From the NCBI GenBank assembly GCA_016191205.1, contig JACPPB010000011.1, positions 1 to 62,497 on the forward strand: 62,497 nt of DNA, in the 5' to 3' direction. The stretch comes from Gammaproteobacteria bacterium. GTDB taxonomy: Bacteria > Pseudomonadota > Gammaproteobacteria > Pseudomonadales > Porticoccaceae. The position numbers and the translations under genes were made by a program. How positions within the stretch are numbered: position 1 is the first letter of the stretch; every line of letters starts with the position of its first letter. Under the pieces are notes generated by a model that ran no database searches, was not told where the DNA came from, and saw nothing but the letters and a program-made list of their open reading frames with translations. Shown in pieces: positions 55,240 to 62,497 of the stretch.

Positions 55240-55440
55240 ATGAATTCGTGGGAAGAACATTCATTTATTGACCGCTGCTCGCGACCAACCACCGGGGCGA
55301 CCTTGCCTCTTTCGATCACGAGACTCGCACGAGCCATCACTCCGTTCGAACCGACACTGTGGGACTTACACCTCGCGGCTTTGACCCTCGCAGCTTGGTT
55401 GGCAACCTTACTTGCCACGCCGCCGCGTTGCTACCGTTGA
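55240..55440 (+). CDS. possible small protein, 66 aa
   Basis: A short reading frame with AAGGAAG 7 bp before its ATG, starting MNSWEEHSFIDRCSRPTTG and ending in a hydrophobic segment (DLHLAALTLAAWLATLLATPP). It ends 8 bp before the next start codon. I do not recognise it; the coding evidence is mainly the ribosome-binding site. It could be a leader or a decayed 5' end of the following membrane protein gene. Confidence 0.25.
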   Translation: MNSWEEHSFIDRCSRPTTGATLPLSITRLARAITPFEPTLWDLHLAALTLAAWLATLLATPPRCYR

Positions 55441-55448
55441 ACTCTACT

Positions 55449-56054
55449 ATGCCACCGCCCAGCCCCATGTATCGTTGGTTGCCGCGGTGGCCGCTTTGGG
55501 ACGGGCTGAACCGACTCGGGAAAAGTCGAATCCTCAAGACATCCTACGTCTGGCTTTTGCTCGTACCGATGGTAGCGCAGGCTCTTGCGAAAATTGAAGA
55601 CCCGCTAATTCTTGATGGTATCTCGCATGGACTACGAATTCAGATCGCTCTTCCGTTCAATTGGTGGCTCTTTTATTTCAGCGCAGTCTCGGTATCCATA
55701 GCTGGCGTCATCTACTCTCTGGTTTGCCCCAAGCTTGTCCGTGAATTCAGTAACCTCGCGGAATACCGTGCAGAAGGACGGGGCAAAGAATACTTGCTGG
55801 ATTATACGGATCACATGCAGCATCAAGCGAAAACCGGAAAAGAAGGCTGGGATGCGGCCAACTTCTCTCAAGACGCCAAGAAAGCAGGGGAAGATGATCT
55901 TGGAGAATTATTCTGGGACATCCATAAAAAGGAAAATAGTAGATTTCCTTTTTGGAGAGCTGCATGTTGCTTGCTCTACTCGGCTGGACTTTTGTTAATC
56001 GCAATAGTTCTTCTTCAGAATTTCATGTTCGTTGTTCACCGTATATGCTCCTAA
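55449..56054 (+). CDS. unrecognised membrane protein with AT-richer codon use
   Basis: A 201-residue protein with about three membrane segments: ILKTSYVWLLLVPMVAQAL, WWLFYFSAVSVSIAGVIYSLVC and CCLLYSAGLLLIAIVLLQNFMF. A charged cytoplasmic stretch between the last two (EYRAEGRGKEYLLDYTDHMQ and GKEGWDAANFSQDAKKAGEDD) is hydrophilic. The DNA is clearly AT-richer than the neighbouring genes, with codons such as aga, tta and att, a sign of horizontal transfer. A start at 55467 is equally possible. Family unknown. A remnant of the 141-bp repeat follows directly. Confidence 0.55.
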   Translation: MPPPSPMYRWLPRWPLWDGLNRLGKSRILKTSYVWLLLVPMVAQALAKIEDPLILDGISHGLRIQIALPFNWWLFYFSAVSVSIAGVIYSLVCPKLVREFSNLAEYRAEGRGKEYLLDYTDHMQHQAKTGKEGWDAANFSQDAKKAGEDDLGELFWDIHKKENSRFPFWRAACCLLYSAGLLLIAIVLLQNFMFVVHRICS

Positions 56055-56069
56055 CAGGCTGCTGAAAAA
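56051..56069. repeat. solo end of the 141-bp inverted-repeat element
   Basis: CTAACAGGCTGCTGAAAAA matches the reverse complement of the right end of copy B (one difference). It overlaps the stop of the membrane-protein gene, which may therefore end within repeat sequence. Confidence 0.65.
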
Positions 56070-56122
56070 TCCCCTCAGATGGTTCATTATGGAGCTGTCA
56101 GCGTAGGAGGCTCGGCAGCGCC

Positions 56123-56253
56123 GGGGTCAGTTCCCTCATTGTAACATTTAAAAGAAAACACGAAGAAGGGGGCAAGTTTTTTGTTATCGCATCCCCCCGG
56201 AGCGCAACAGCAAAGCACGTGCAAGCACAAGGGTCAGTTCTCGCATCATAACA
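56123..56253. repeat. pair of direct repeats with GGGTCAGTTC-x-C-x-CAT-xx-TAACA pattern
   Basis: GGGTCAGTTCCCTCATTGTAACA (from 56124, 23 bp) and GGGTCAGTTCTCGCATCATAACA (from 56231) differ at four positions and lie 107 bp apart in the same orientation. The pattern is like short extragenic repeats linked to REP-associated transposases. Confidence 0.55.
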
Positions 56254-56732
56254 CTAGCCCCTGAAATTGCACCGGCTCTTTGGAAATTCGAGTGGGTCAA
56301 GCGGCATGCTGGTTAAGGGGCTGGAAGTTGAGTTTGCCGGCGACCAGGAAGATGATCGTTCTGATGATCGACAGTCGACAGTCGACGGTAGCGCGCGTCG
56401 GCGTGCCTGGCAGAAAGCCCGGCGCAGCATCTGTGAGTTCCGGTTCCCTGCGCTCCAATCCTTGGTGGTGCCACCGCTCGAGCAGGGAGAAAACCGTGGT
56501 CTATTCCCGGTTACAGTCCATCGAACACAGTCCTCCGGCCGCAACGCCCGTGGCGGTGATCGCCAATGCCACCACGGGCCGCCAGCAGGAAATCACCGGC
56601 ACAGCCACGACTTCGACCAGGCGGCGTTTGTCATCCCTTTGACCAGGCACCTTGCCGCATGGACGGCATTGACTTTGCGTCGCCCGCCGCCGGATACTAA
56701 TGTTGAAATAATCAACAACTCGGGAGAATTTC
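56254..56732. other. non-coding or decayed region before the toxin-antitoxin operon
   Basis: I see no convincing gene here. The minus strand encodes short open stretches such as RLSIIRTIIFLVAGKLNFQP followed by stops, which might be the end of a decayed mobile-element gene, but no family match is certain. The antitoxin ribosome-binding site GGGAG is at the end (near 56721). Confidence 0.4.
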
Positions 56733-56966
56733 ATGGCCACGGTAAATTTCAGTGTTCCCGACGAGGTGAAAGAGTTATTCAACACCTCTTTCGAGGGCAG
56801 GAACAAAAGCGCCATCATTGCCGAACTGATGCTTCAGGCGGTGGAAAATCAGAAAGATCAGGAAAAGCGCGCCACCGCCATCGAGCGGTTGCTGGCACGA
56901 CGCCAAACCAAGAAACCCGTCACGGCAAAGGCCATCAAGGCAGCGCGTGAAGCACTCCGTTCATGA
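56733..56966 (+). CDS. vapB: VapB-like ribbon-helix-helix antitoxin
   Basis: A 77-residue protein. The N-terminal ATVNFSVPDEVKELFNTSFEGRNKSAIIAELM segment fits a ribbon-helix-helix DNA-binding domain; the basic C-terminal tail (KKPVTAKAIKAAREALR) would bind the toxin. The last ATGA is shared with the toxin start, the usual arrangement. It is expected to neutralise the PIN nuclease and autorepress the operon. Confidence 0.78.
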   Translation: MATVNFSVPDEVKELFNTSFEGRNKSAIIAELMLQAVENQKDQEKRATAIERLLARRQTKKPVTAKAIKAAREALRS

Positions 56967-57391
56967 AGCGAATCGTTGCGGATGCCAGCGTGATCGTCAA
57001 ATGGGTGTTGCCGGAACTCGATAACGAAGCGGACGTCGAGCGGGCTTTGACGTTGCTGGAGCAGGTCAAGTCCGGCAATGTAACGTTGCACCAGCCACCC
57101 CACTGGCTTGCCGAAGTAGCTGGCGTGCTGTCCCGTTTGAATCCGGCCACGGTGCTGGACGACGTGGCGGATTTGTACGACATGGGCTGCAATGTTCTCG
57201 CCACCCCGGATGTGTACTTCACCGCCTGCGAACTTGCACGCGACCTCAATCACCACTTGTTCGATACCCTCTACCATGCGGTAGCCCTTAATCTGCCGGA
57301 TGGCGTGATGGTGACTGCGGACAAGCGGTATTACGCCAAGGCAGTGAAAAAGGGCAAGATCATCCTGCTGAAGGAATTCACCATCGAGTGA
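56963..57391 (+). CDS. vapC: VapC-like PIN-domain ribonuclease toxin
   Basis: A 142-residue PIN-domain protein. Metal-binding acidic residues are D7 (in IVADASVIVKWV), E51 (in WLAEVAGVL), D101 (in LFDTLYHAVAL) and D120 (in VTADKRYY), the full PIN quartet. The length and overlap with a small antitoxin gene support a VapC toxin, which would cleave tRNA or rRNA. The target cannot be predicted. It sits in an accessory patch with repeats. Confidence 0.85.
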   Translation: MKRIVADASVIVKWVLPELDNEADVERALTLLEQVKSGNVTLHQPPHWLAEVAGVLSRLNPATVLDDVADLYDMGCNVLATPDVYFTACELARDLNHHLFDTLYHAVALNLPDGVMVTADKRYYAKAVKKGKIILLKEFTIE

Positions 57392-57767
57392 GACGAAGTT
57401 TCCGGGCAATGATGCGCCGTCAGTTTTTCGAACGCATGTTGCGAAGAAATCAACAAATTCAGTCGGTCTACCATCGAATTTGCAAGGTGACGGACACCCC
57501 CGAAGCCCGTCAGTATTGACCCAGGCGCGGGTGCGGCTTATGGGGTCGGCGGCCGGGTTTCCCACTTCGCTCGAGCCTGAAATACCGCCCCCCAGCCCCC
57601 GCGCTTTTTGATGGGACCTTACATGTCGGGCCCCTTTTGATACGATAGCCCGCCGAGCATTCACGTTCCTGGCCCCCGTCCTTGCACAAGGACCCCGAGA
57701 GGCCGGCGAATCCATGTCGATAACGCTTCACCTGATACACCTTTGATAATGCCGAGAGGAAAGCTAT
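57392..57767. other. 376-bp intergenic region before the second monooxygenase
   Basis: No gene recognised. It should contain the promoter of the 57768 monooxygenase gene; GATAAT near 57743-57748 is a possible -10 without a matching -35. GAGAGGAAAG just before the start codon is the ribosome-binding site. Confidence 0.4.
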
Positions 57768-59414
57768 ATGTCTGATTCACAAGGTAAAGTTCTGGACGCC
57801 ATCGTGGTGGGAACGGGGATGGCGGGCCTCTACATGATCAAGCGCCTGAACGACCAGGGCCTGAACATCCAGGCCTTCGAGGCCGGCTCCGGCGTCGGTG
57901 GCGCCTGGTTCTGGAACCGCTACCCGGGCTGCCGTGCCGACCTGCCCATCATCGAGTACTCCTATTCGTTCTCCAAGGAACTGGAGCAGGACTGGAACTG
58001 GACCGAGGTGATGGCCGGCCAGCCCGAAATCGAGCGCTACCTCAACCATGTGGCGGACCGCTTCGATCTGCGCAAGGACATCAAATTCGACACCAAGGTG
58101 ACGGATTGCCTGTACGACGAAAAAAGCAATCTCTGGACCGTCAAGACCAACAAGGGCGAAACCTATACCGCCACCTATTGCATTCTGGCGACCGGCTGTC
58201 TGAACGAACCCAACTACCCGGACTTCAAGAATGCGGATGCGTTCAAGGGCGATGTCTATCACACCGCGCAATGGCCGCGGAACGGCGTGGATCTGAGCGG
58301 CAAACGCGTCGCCATCGTCGGTTGTGGTTCTTCCGGTGTGCAGGCAATCCCGCAAATCGCCAAGCAGGCCAAACAACTGATCGCGTTCCAGCGCAGCCCG
58401 GTTTACACCTTCCCGGCCCGCAACGCGCCGATGAAGCCCGAGTTTCTTGCGCAGGCGAAAAAAGACTATGCCGAAATTCGCGAGCGCCAACGCAACAATG
58501 AAATGGGCATTGCGAATTACAACGGTCCCAAGAAGGAAGCGGACCCCAGCAAGCCTGCCAAACCGAAGCCCAGCAAAAAAATCATGGATATTACGCCGGA
58601 GCAGCGCAAGCAGGAAATCAAGGATTTTGGCATCAACGTGCTGTCTCAATACGTTGATACCTACTTTAACCGCGAAGCCAACGAGATCGCCTGCGAGCTG
58701 TACCGCGAGTATCTGCGGGAGACGCTGGAAGATCCGCAAAAGGCCGATGCCCTGTCGCCCAAGAACTATCCCCTGCATTGCAAACGCCCGGTGATCGACA
58801 CCGAGTACTATGCGGCGTTCCAGCGCGACAATGTTTCCATCGTTGACTTGCGCGCGACTCCGGTCGAGGAAGTCACCGCCAAGGGTCTGCGCACCACCCA
58901 GGCCGAATACGAATTCGACGTACTCATCTACGCAACCGGCTTCGACGCCATGACGGGCACCATCAAGCGTCTGAACATCCGTGGGCGAAATAACCAGCTC
59001 CTGGCCGACAAGTGGAAAGACGGGCCGCGCATGTACATGGGTTTGCAAAGTGTGGGCTTCCCCAACTTCTTCACCGTTACCGGCCCCGGCAGCCCCTCGG
59101 TGGTGAGCAATGTGCTGCACTCCATCGAGCAGCATGTGGAGTGGATCGACGCCTGTATCGCCTATCTGCGCGAGAACCACATCAAAACCATAGAGCCGAA
59201 AATCGAGGCCGAAGACGCCTGGGTCGAGCATGTGAACAAGGCCGCGGAAGGCTCCATGATGACGGCGCCGACCTGCAATTCCTGGTATCTCGGCACCAAC
59301 ATCGAAGGCAAGCCGCGCGGTTTCATGCCTTATCTGGCGGGCACCAAGACCTACCGTCAGGAGTGCGAGGAAGTCGTCGCCAAGGGTTACGAGGGCTTCT
59401 CCCTGGCCAGCTGA
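57768..59414 (+). CDS. Baeyer-Villiger monooxygenase (cyclohexanone/phenylacetone monooxygenase-like)
   Basis: A 548-residue FAD- and NADPH-dependent monooxygenase. The FAD motif VVGTGMAGLYM is at 13-23, the complete fingerprint FKGDVYHTAQWP at 159-170 matches FxGxxxHxxxWP, and the NADPH motif GCGSSG is at 185-190. EAGSGVGGAWFWNRYPGCRAD and ATGFDAMTG are family hallmarks. It should oxidise a ketone to an ester or lactone. A strong terminator follows. It shares the fold, but not close similarity, with the protein at 17479-19305. Confidence 0.92.
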   Translation: MSDSQGKVLDAIVVGTGMAGLYMIKRLNDQGLNIQAFEAGSGVGGAWFWNRYPGCRADLPIIEYSYSFSKELEQDWNWTEVMAGQPEIERYLNHVADRFDLRKDIKFDTKVTDCLYDEKSNLWTVKTNKGETYTATYCILATGCLNEPNYPDFKNADAFKGDVYHTAQWPRNGVDLSGKRVAIVGCGSSGVQAIPQIAKQAKQLIAFQRSPVYTFPARNAPMKPEFLAQAKKDYAEIRERQRNNEMGIANYNGPKKEADPSKPAKPKPSKKIMDITPEQRKQEIKDFGINVLSQYVDTYFNREANEIACELYREYLRETLEDPQKADALSPKNYPLHCKRPVIDTEYYAAFQRDNVSIVDLRATPVEEVTAKGLRTTQAEYEFDVLIYATGFDAMTGTIKRLNIRGRNNQLLADKWKDGPRMYMGLQSVGFPNFFTVTGPGSPSVVSNVLHSIEQHVEWIDACIAYLRENHIKTIEPKIEAEDAWVEHVNKAAEGSMMTAPTCNSWYLGTNIEGKPRGFMPYLAGTKTYRQECEEVVAKGYEGFSLAS

Positions 59415-59456
59415 CCGGCAGCATGCCCGCGCGTAAATGGCAGGCATCCTCGAAAG

Positions 59457-59491
59457 GCATCGTCACTCCCTCGGGTGACGGTGCTTTTTTT
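59457..59491 (+). terminator. intrinsic terminator after the monooxygenase gene
   Basis: The arms GCATCGTCAC (59457-59466) and GTGACGGTGC (59475-59484) form a 10-bp stem with one G-T pair and an 8-nt loop, followed by seven T residues (59485-59491). Confidence 0.88.
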
Positions 59492-59536
59492 GCAGGGGCA
59501 AAACCAGCTTCACGATCATAAAAACGAGAGAAGCCA

Positions 59537-60430
59537 ATGAAAATCGCCTTTATCGGCATCGGCAACATGGGCGGCCCCATGTGTCGCAACCTCCTCAAAA
59601 GCGGCGACCATGAGGTAACGGTTTTCGATCTGAGCGCCGCGGCGGTCGCGCGCTGCACAGAGCTGGGCGCCAAAGTCGGCGAATCGCCCCGCGCCGTCGC
59701 CGCCGATGCGGACGTGGTGATGACTTCACTGCCGCACCCGCGCGATGTGGAACAGGTGGTGCTCGGCACCGGCGGGATTGCGGAGAGCATCAAACCCGGC
59801 GCGGTGTACTGCGATCTCAGCACCAATTCACCCTTGATGGTGCGCAAGCTCTCCGCGGTGCTCGGCAAACAGGGCGTCAGCATGCTGGATGCCCCGGTCA
59901 GCGGCGGCGTTGTCGCCGCCGATAAAGGGACACTTGCGGTGATGGTGGGCGGCGCACGCGCGACATTCGACAGGCTGGAATCCGTATTCAAGTGCTTTGG
60001 TGAAAACGTCGTCTACTGCGGCGACACAGGTACCGGTTGTGTGGCCAAGATCGCCAACAACCTGATCGCCTTTTGCAACATGGCGGCAAGCGCCGAAGGG
60101 TTGATGCTGGGAGTCGCCGCCGGTATCGACCTGGAAGTACTCAATCAGGTGATCAGAAACAGCAGCGGCAACAGCATGACGTTTCGTGCGGTGGTCAAAA
60201 ATGCCAAATCCGGCGACTGGACGCCCAGCTTTTCCATCGGTCTTGCCTACAAAGACATGCATCTTGCGCTGGAACTGGCCGATGAACTCGGCGTGCCTTT
60301 GATGCTGAGCCCCACGGTCCACAACCTGATGCGCATGGCCAAGGGACTCGGCTACGAACAAAACGACGCCACCGCGATATTGCGGGTTTATGAAGACACG
60401 ATGAAGATGCAGTTAAAGCTACCGATTTGA
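59537..60430 (+). CDS. beta-hydroxyacid dehydrogenase (3-hydroxyisobutyrate dehydrogenase-like)
   Basis: A 297-residue NAD(P)-dependent dehydrogenase. FIGIGNMGGPMCRNLLKSG is the dinucleotide-binding motif, DAPVSGGVVAADKGTLAVMVGG the substrate-binding segment near 118-139, and GCVAKIANNLIAFCNMAASAEGLML carries the catalytic Lys near 171. Members include 3-hydroxyisobutyrate dehydrogenase and tartronate semialdehyde reductase; valine breakdown is plausible. It has its own ribosome-binding site (AGAGAAG) after the monooxygenase terminator. Confidence 0.88.
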   Translation: MKIAFIGIGNMGGPMCRNLLKSGDHEVTVFDLSAAAVARCTELGAKVGESPRAVAADADVVMTSLPHPRDVEQVVLGTGGIAESIKPGAVYCDLSTNSPLMVRKLSAVLGKQGVSMLDAPVSGGVVAADKGTLAVMVGGARATFDRLESVFKCFGENVVYCGDTGTGCVAKIANNLIAFCNMAASAEGLMLGVAAGIDLEVLNQVIRNSSGNSMTFRAVVKNAKSGDWTPSFSIGLAYKDMHLALELADELGVPLMLSPTVHNLMRMAKGLGYEQNDATAILRVYEDTMKMQLKLPI

Positions 60431-60584
60431 AGCCCGCTGGCTTCCGAAAAGTGTCCCGAGACGGCCAGACGCGAACCGCTCGGCGCGCACCGATCGAGAC
60501 ACTTCACAACAAGACAGGCGCGCGAGCAATCACCACACAACAAAGCGGATCGCTGCCACAGCGACTTTCGAGCATCCTGCTGAT

Positions 60585-60962
60585 CTATGCCTCTTCCACC
60601 GGCCATACTTCCGCGAGCACACGAAACGCGCTGGCAGCGACGGGCCAACCGGCGTAATGCGCCGCATGGATGATCATCGCTTCAAGTTGTTCGCGGGTCA
60701 CGCCCAGGTTTCTGGCGCCCGGGAAGTGGATGCGTTGCTCGGCTTCACGATTGAGCGCGACCAGAATGGTGCAGGTGATCAGGGAGCGCAGCTCCAGCGT
60801 GAGCTCCTCGCCCTGCCAGACATCCCCAAACAGATGCGCCATGGTGTATTGCGTGAATTTTTCCGGGATCGCGGCCCGGACCGATTTGGCCTGTCGCTCC
60901 TGGCCCGCGGTCAGTTTCTTGAAAAACGCGATGCCTTTTTCTCGCTTGTTCTCGTCGGACAT
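60585..60962 (-). CDS. carboxymuconolactone decarboxylase-family protein
   Basis: A 125-residue helical protein of the CMD family. FTQYTMAHLFGDVWQGEELTLELRSLITCTILVALNREAEQRIHFPGARNLGVTREQLEAMIIHAAHYAGWP is the core. It lacks the Cys-x-x-Cys of AhpD-type peroxiredoxins, so it is closer to PcaC-like members. Role is uncertain; such genes often accompany aromatic or lactone catabolism. It lies downstream of the CoA-transferase gene, 58 bp away. Confidence 0.85.
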   Translation of the reverse strand: MSDENKREKGIAFFKKLTAGQERQAKSVRAAIPEKFTQYTMAHLFGDVWQGEELTLELRSLITCTILVALNREAEQRIHFPGARNLGVTREQLEAMIIHAAHYAGWPVAASAFRVLAEVWPVEEA

Positions 60963-61020
60963 GACTGATACTCCAGATTGCCTGCGTGTGGTTTTTTTCG
61001 ATTTGGCTCCATGCCGCGGT

Positions 61021-62274
61021 TCAGCCTTGAGCCTCGGCCTTCCGCGTTTTGGTCGCTTCGGTTACCAGAATGCCTTCCTGCTCGAGGGTTTTGATTTCCG
61101 CTTCGCTCAGCCCGAGATATTCCTTCAAAACCTCGGCATTGTGTTCGCCACGATGGGGAGCGCGCAAATCCAGTTGCCCGGGGAAATCCGAAAACCGGAA
61201 CGGGAAACCGGGCGCGTCGAAATCGCCGAAGTCGTCATCCTTGATGGTACGCACGGTACCGCGCTCGCGGTGATGCGGATGATTGATGGTCTGGCCGATG
61301 TCGAGCACCGGCGCGTAGGGCACGCGGTGTTCATCGAATTTGGCTAATGCCGCGGCGGTAGTAGCGTGGCTGGCGATCCAGTCGTTGATCAGCGCGATGA
61401 TGTCCTTTTTGCGCCGTACCCGATCGACGTTATCCTTGTAGTCGGGATGGCGCGCGAGATCCTCCCGATCCATGGCGGCGCACAGTTGGCGCCACTGGCG
61501 GTTGGTCGGACAGGCAATGGCGATGTATTCCTCCGGTTCCTTGCCGTAAAAAATGCCGAGCGGCGCCCCCGCGCCCAGATGGGAGCCGGTGCGTTTCGGA
61601 TTGATCTTGCCTTCGGACGCACTGTAGAGCTGCACATTGAGATCGTGGCAGTGGTAGTAGCTGTCGAGCAGCGAAATATCGACATGCTGCCCGCGACCGG
61701 TTTTCTCCCGGTACAGCAATGCGCAGGCGATGGCACCGAGGCCATGCACACCCGTCATGACATCGCCGATCCCAAGTCCCGGCAACGACGGCGGTCGATC
61801 CGGTTCGCCGATCACATGCGTGACGCCGGCAAAAGCCTGGGCGATGAAGTCATAGCCCGGGCGCGACGCCAGCGGTCCGGTTTGACCAAAAGCGGATATC
61901 GAACACATCACCAGCCCGGGATTGATGGCGGCAAGCGTCTCGTAATCGAGCCCCATGCGGGCGATCGCGCCCGGCGCGAAATTCTCCACCAGCACATCCA
62001 TTTTTTTGACCATGGCCTTGATGATCGCCAGCCCCCTGGGGGTTTTGACATCGATGAACAGGCTTTTCTTGCCGCGGTTCTGCTGAATATAAAACGCGCT
62101 GCGCTGGTTGCGCACGGTGGGGAAGGCATGAGTCATGTCGCCCACGGGCGGGATCTCGACCTTGATGACTTCAGCGCCCATCTCGACCAGCAGGCGGGTC
62201 GCGGTCGGCCCGGCCAGCGCGTGGGTGAAGTCGAGAATCCTGTAGCCATCGAGCACGTGCTTGAGATGGGTCAC
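61021..62274 (-). CDS. CaiB/BaiF-family (family III) CoA-transferase
   Basis: A 417-residue family III CoA-transferase. LDFTHALAGPTATRLLVEMGAEVIKVEIPPVGD is the opening block; NRGKKSLFIDVKTPRG, MGLDYETLAAINPGLVMCSISAFGQTGPLASRPGYD and GIGDVMTGVHGLGAIACALLYREKTGRGQHVDISLLDSY follow, with the Asp of GDVMTG as the residue that carries CoA. It would activate a carboxylic acid, with succinyl-CoA or another CoA donor. It probably works with the adjacent decarboxylase-like gene. Confidence 0.92.
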   Translation of the reverse strand: MTHLKHVLDGYRILDFTHALAGPTATRLLVEMGAEVIKVEIPPVGDMTHAFPTVRNQRSAFYIQQNRGKKSLFIDVKTPRGLAIIKAMVKKMDVLVENFAPGAIARMGLDYETLAAINPGLVMCSISAFGQTGPLASRPGYDFIAQAFAGVTHVIGEPDRPPSLPGLGIGDVMTGVHGLGAIACALLYREKTGRGQHVDISLLDSYYHCHDLNVQLYSASEGKINPKRTGSHLGAGAPLGIFYGKEPEEYIAIACPTNRQWRQLCAAMDREDLARHPDYKDNVDRVRRKKDIIALINDWIASHATTAAALAKFDEHRVPYAPVLDIGQTINHPHHRERGTVRTIKDDDFGDFDAPGFPFRFSDFPGQLDLRAPHRGEHNAEVLKEYLGLSEAEIKTLEQEGILVTEATKTRKAEAQG

Positions 62275-62443
62275 GGCGGCCTCCCGGCCCTGTCGGAGCC
62301 TGATATTGTTATCGTTGTCGGTAACCTGCTTGCCAGCCGTGTCAGGCTATACCAGCCCGGCCATTTCTCCAAATCCGGTTGCCGCCCGGAATCATTCAAG
62401 CCACCATGTCACGCACTGTGACGCCAATTGCCGGGGATCAGCC

Positions 62444-62497
62444 ATGAGCATCAAGAAACCCGCCAGCAGCAAGGTTGACCGGCTGCTGGCGGAGCAA
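62444..62497 (+). CDS. start of an unidentified gene, truncated by window end
   Basis: An ATG at 62444 opens MSIKKPASSKVDRLLAEQ and continues past the window edge. Only 18 residues are visible and no family can be named. It diverges from the CoA-transferase gene. Confidence 0.4.
   Translation, partial: MSIKKPASSKVDRLLAEQ

Noticed and set aside
57644-57656. TTGATACGATAG as an Fnr box before the second monooxygenase.
   Set aside because: Only one half-site matches TTGAT; the other does not match ATCAA.

Overview
The window comes from the chromosome of a GC-rich Gram-negative bacterium, most likely a gammaproteobacterium. The evidence is a ZipA-type division protein beside ligA and smc, an Fnr/Anr-type regulator, a YciO-ScpA-ScpB-RluB block, an FldB-type flavodoxin, HslVU followed by a DUF971 protein, and the AcnD/PrpF variant of the 2-methylcitrate cycle. 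I cannot name a genus. No rRNA, tRNA, CRISPR array or complete transposase was seen.

Layout. 1-408 is the 3' end of an Fnr-family regulator. 441-8721 (minus) is a surface-polysaccharide cluster: three glycosyltransferases, an epimerase and rfbBACD for dTDP-L-rhamnose, followed upstream by a decayed WcaI-like glycosyltransferase (about 8820-9222). 9270-17114 is rich in metal-handling genes: a Met/His-rich cupredoxin, a multicopper oxidase, a SlyB-like lipoprotein, a DUF4010/MgtC membrane protein, a VIT/CCC1 transporter and a bufferin-type bufA-bufB-bufC operon. 17479-21340 holds a flavin monooxygenase of the Baeyer-Villiger type, a CoA-transferase and a PNPOx-fold protein. 21401-30107 is housekeeping: rluB, scpB, scpA, yciO, then VC0807-family, yciI, SH3, cyclophilin, pdxJ and a TrmH-family methyltransferase, an MFS transporter and an unrecognised gene. 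30262-38019 carries ligA, a frame-disrupted zipA, smc, trmL and fldB. 38124-40376 is a PAS-GGDEF-EAL protein whose EAL domain has lost key residues. 40563-45847 holds acyl-CoA metabolism: two MaoC-type hydratase subunits, an acyl-CoA dehydrogenase, a divergent TetR regulator with a clear palindrome, PhhB and two SDRs. 45927-52485 (minus) is prpB-prpC-acnD-[DUF559]-prpF, with a strong terminator after prpF. 52799-55130 is hslV-hslU-DUF971. 55131-57767 is an accessory patch: an AT-richer membrane protein, repeat fragments and a VapBC-like toxin-antitoxin pair. 57768-62274 holds a second Baeyer-Villiger-type monooxygenase, a beta-hydroxyacid dehydrogenase, a carboxymuconolactone decarboxylase-family protein and a CaiB-type CoA-transferase.

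How it fits together. The organism appears to make a rhamnose-containing glycan, to buffer copper and other metals in the periplasm, and to catabolise ketone, branched or odd-chain substrates: monooxygenases, CoA-transferases, acyl-CoA dehydrogenase and hydratase feed acyl-CoA units, and the methylcitrate cycle would consume propionyl-CoA.

The most unusual signals are: a 137-141 bp inverted-repeat element present twice, one copy of which supplies the start codon of the VIT gene; solo ends of the same element elsewhere; a DUF559 gene bounded by inverted 38-39 bp repeats and lodged inside the prp operon; a cluster of three perfect long palindromes upstream of slyB, one made of two separated parS half-sites; the bufferin operon; the split zipA; and the decayed glycosyltransferase.
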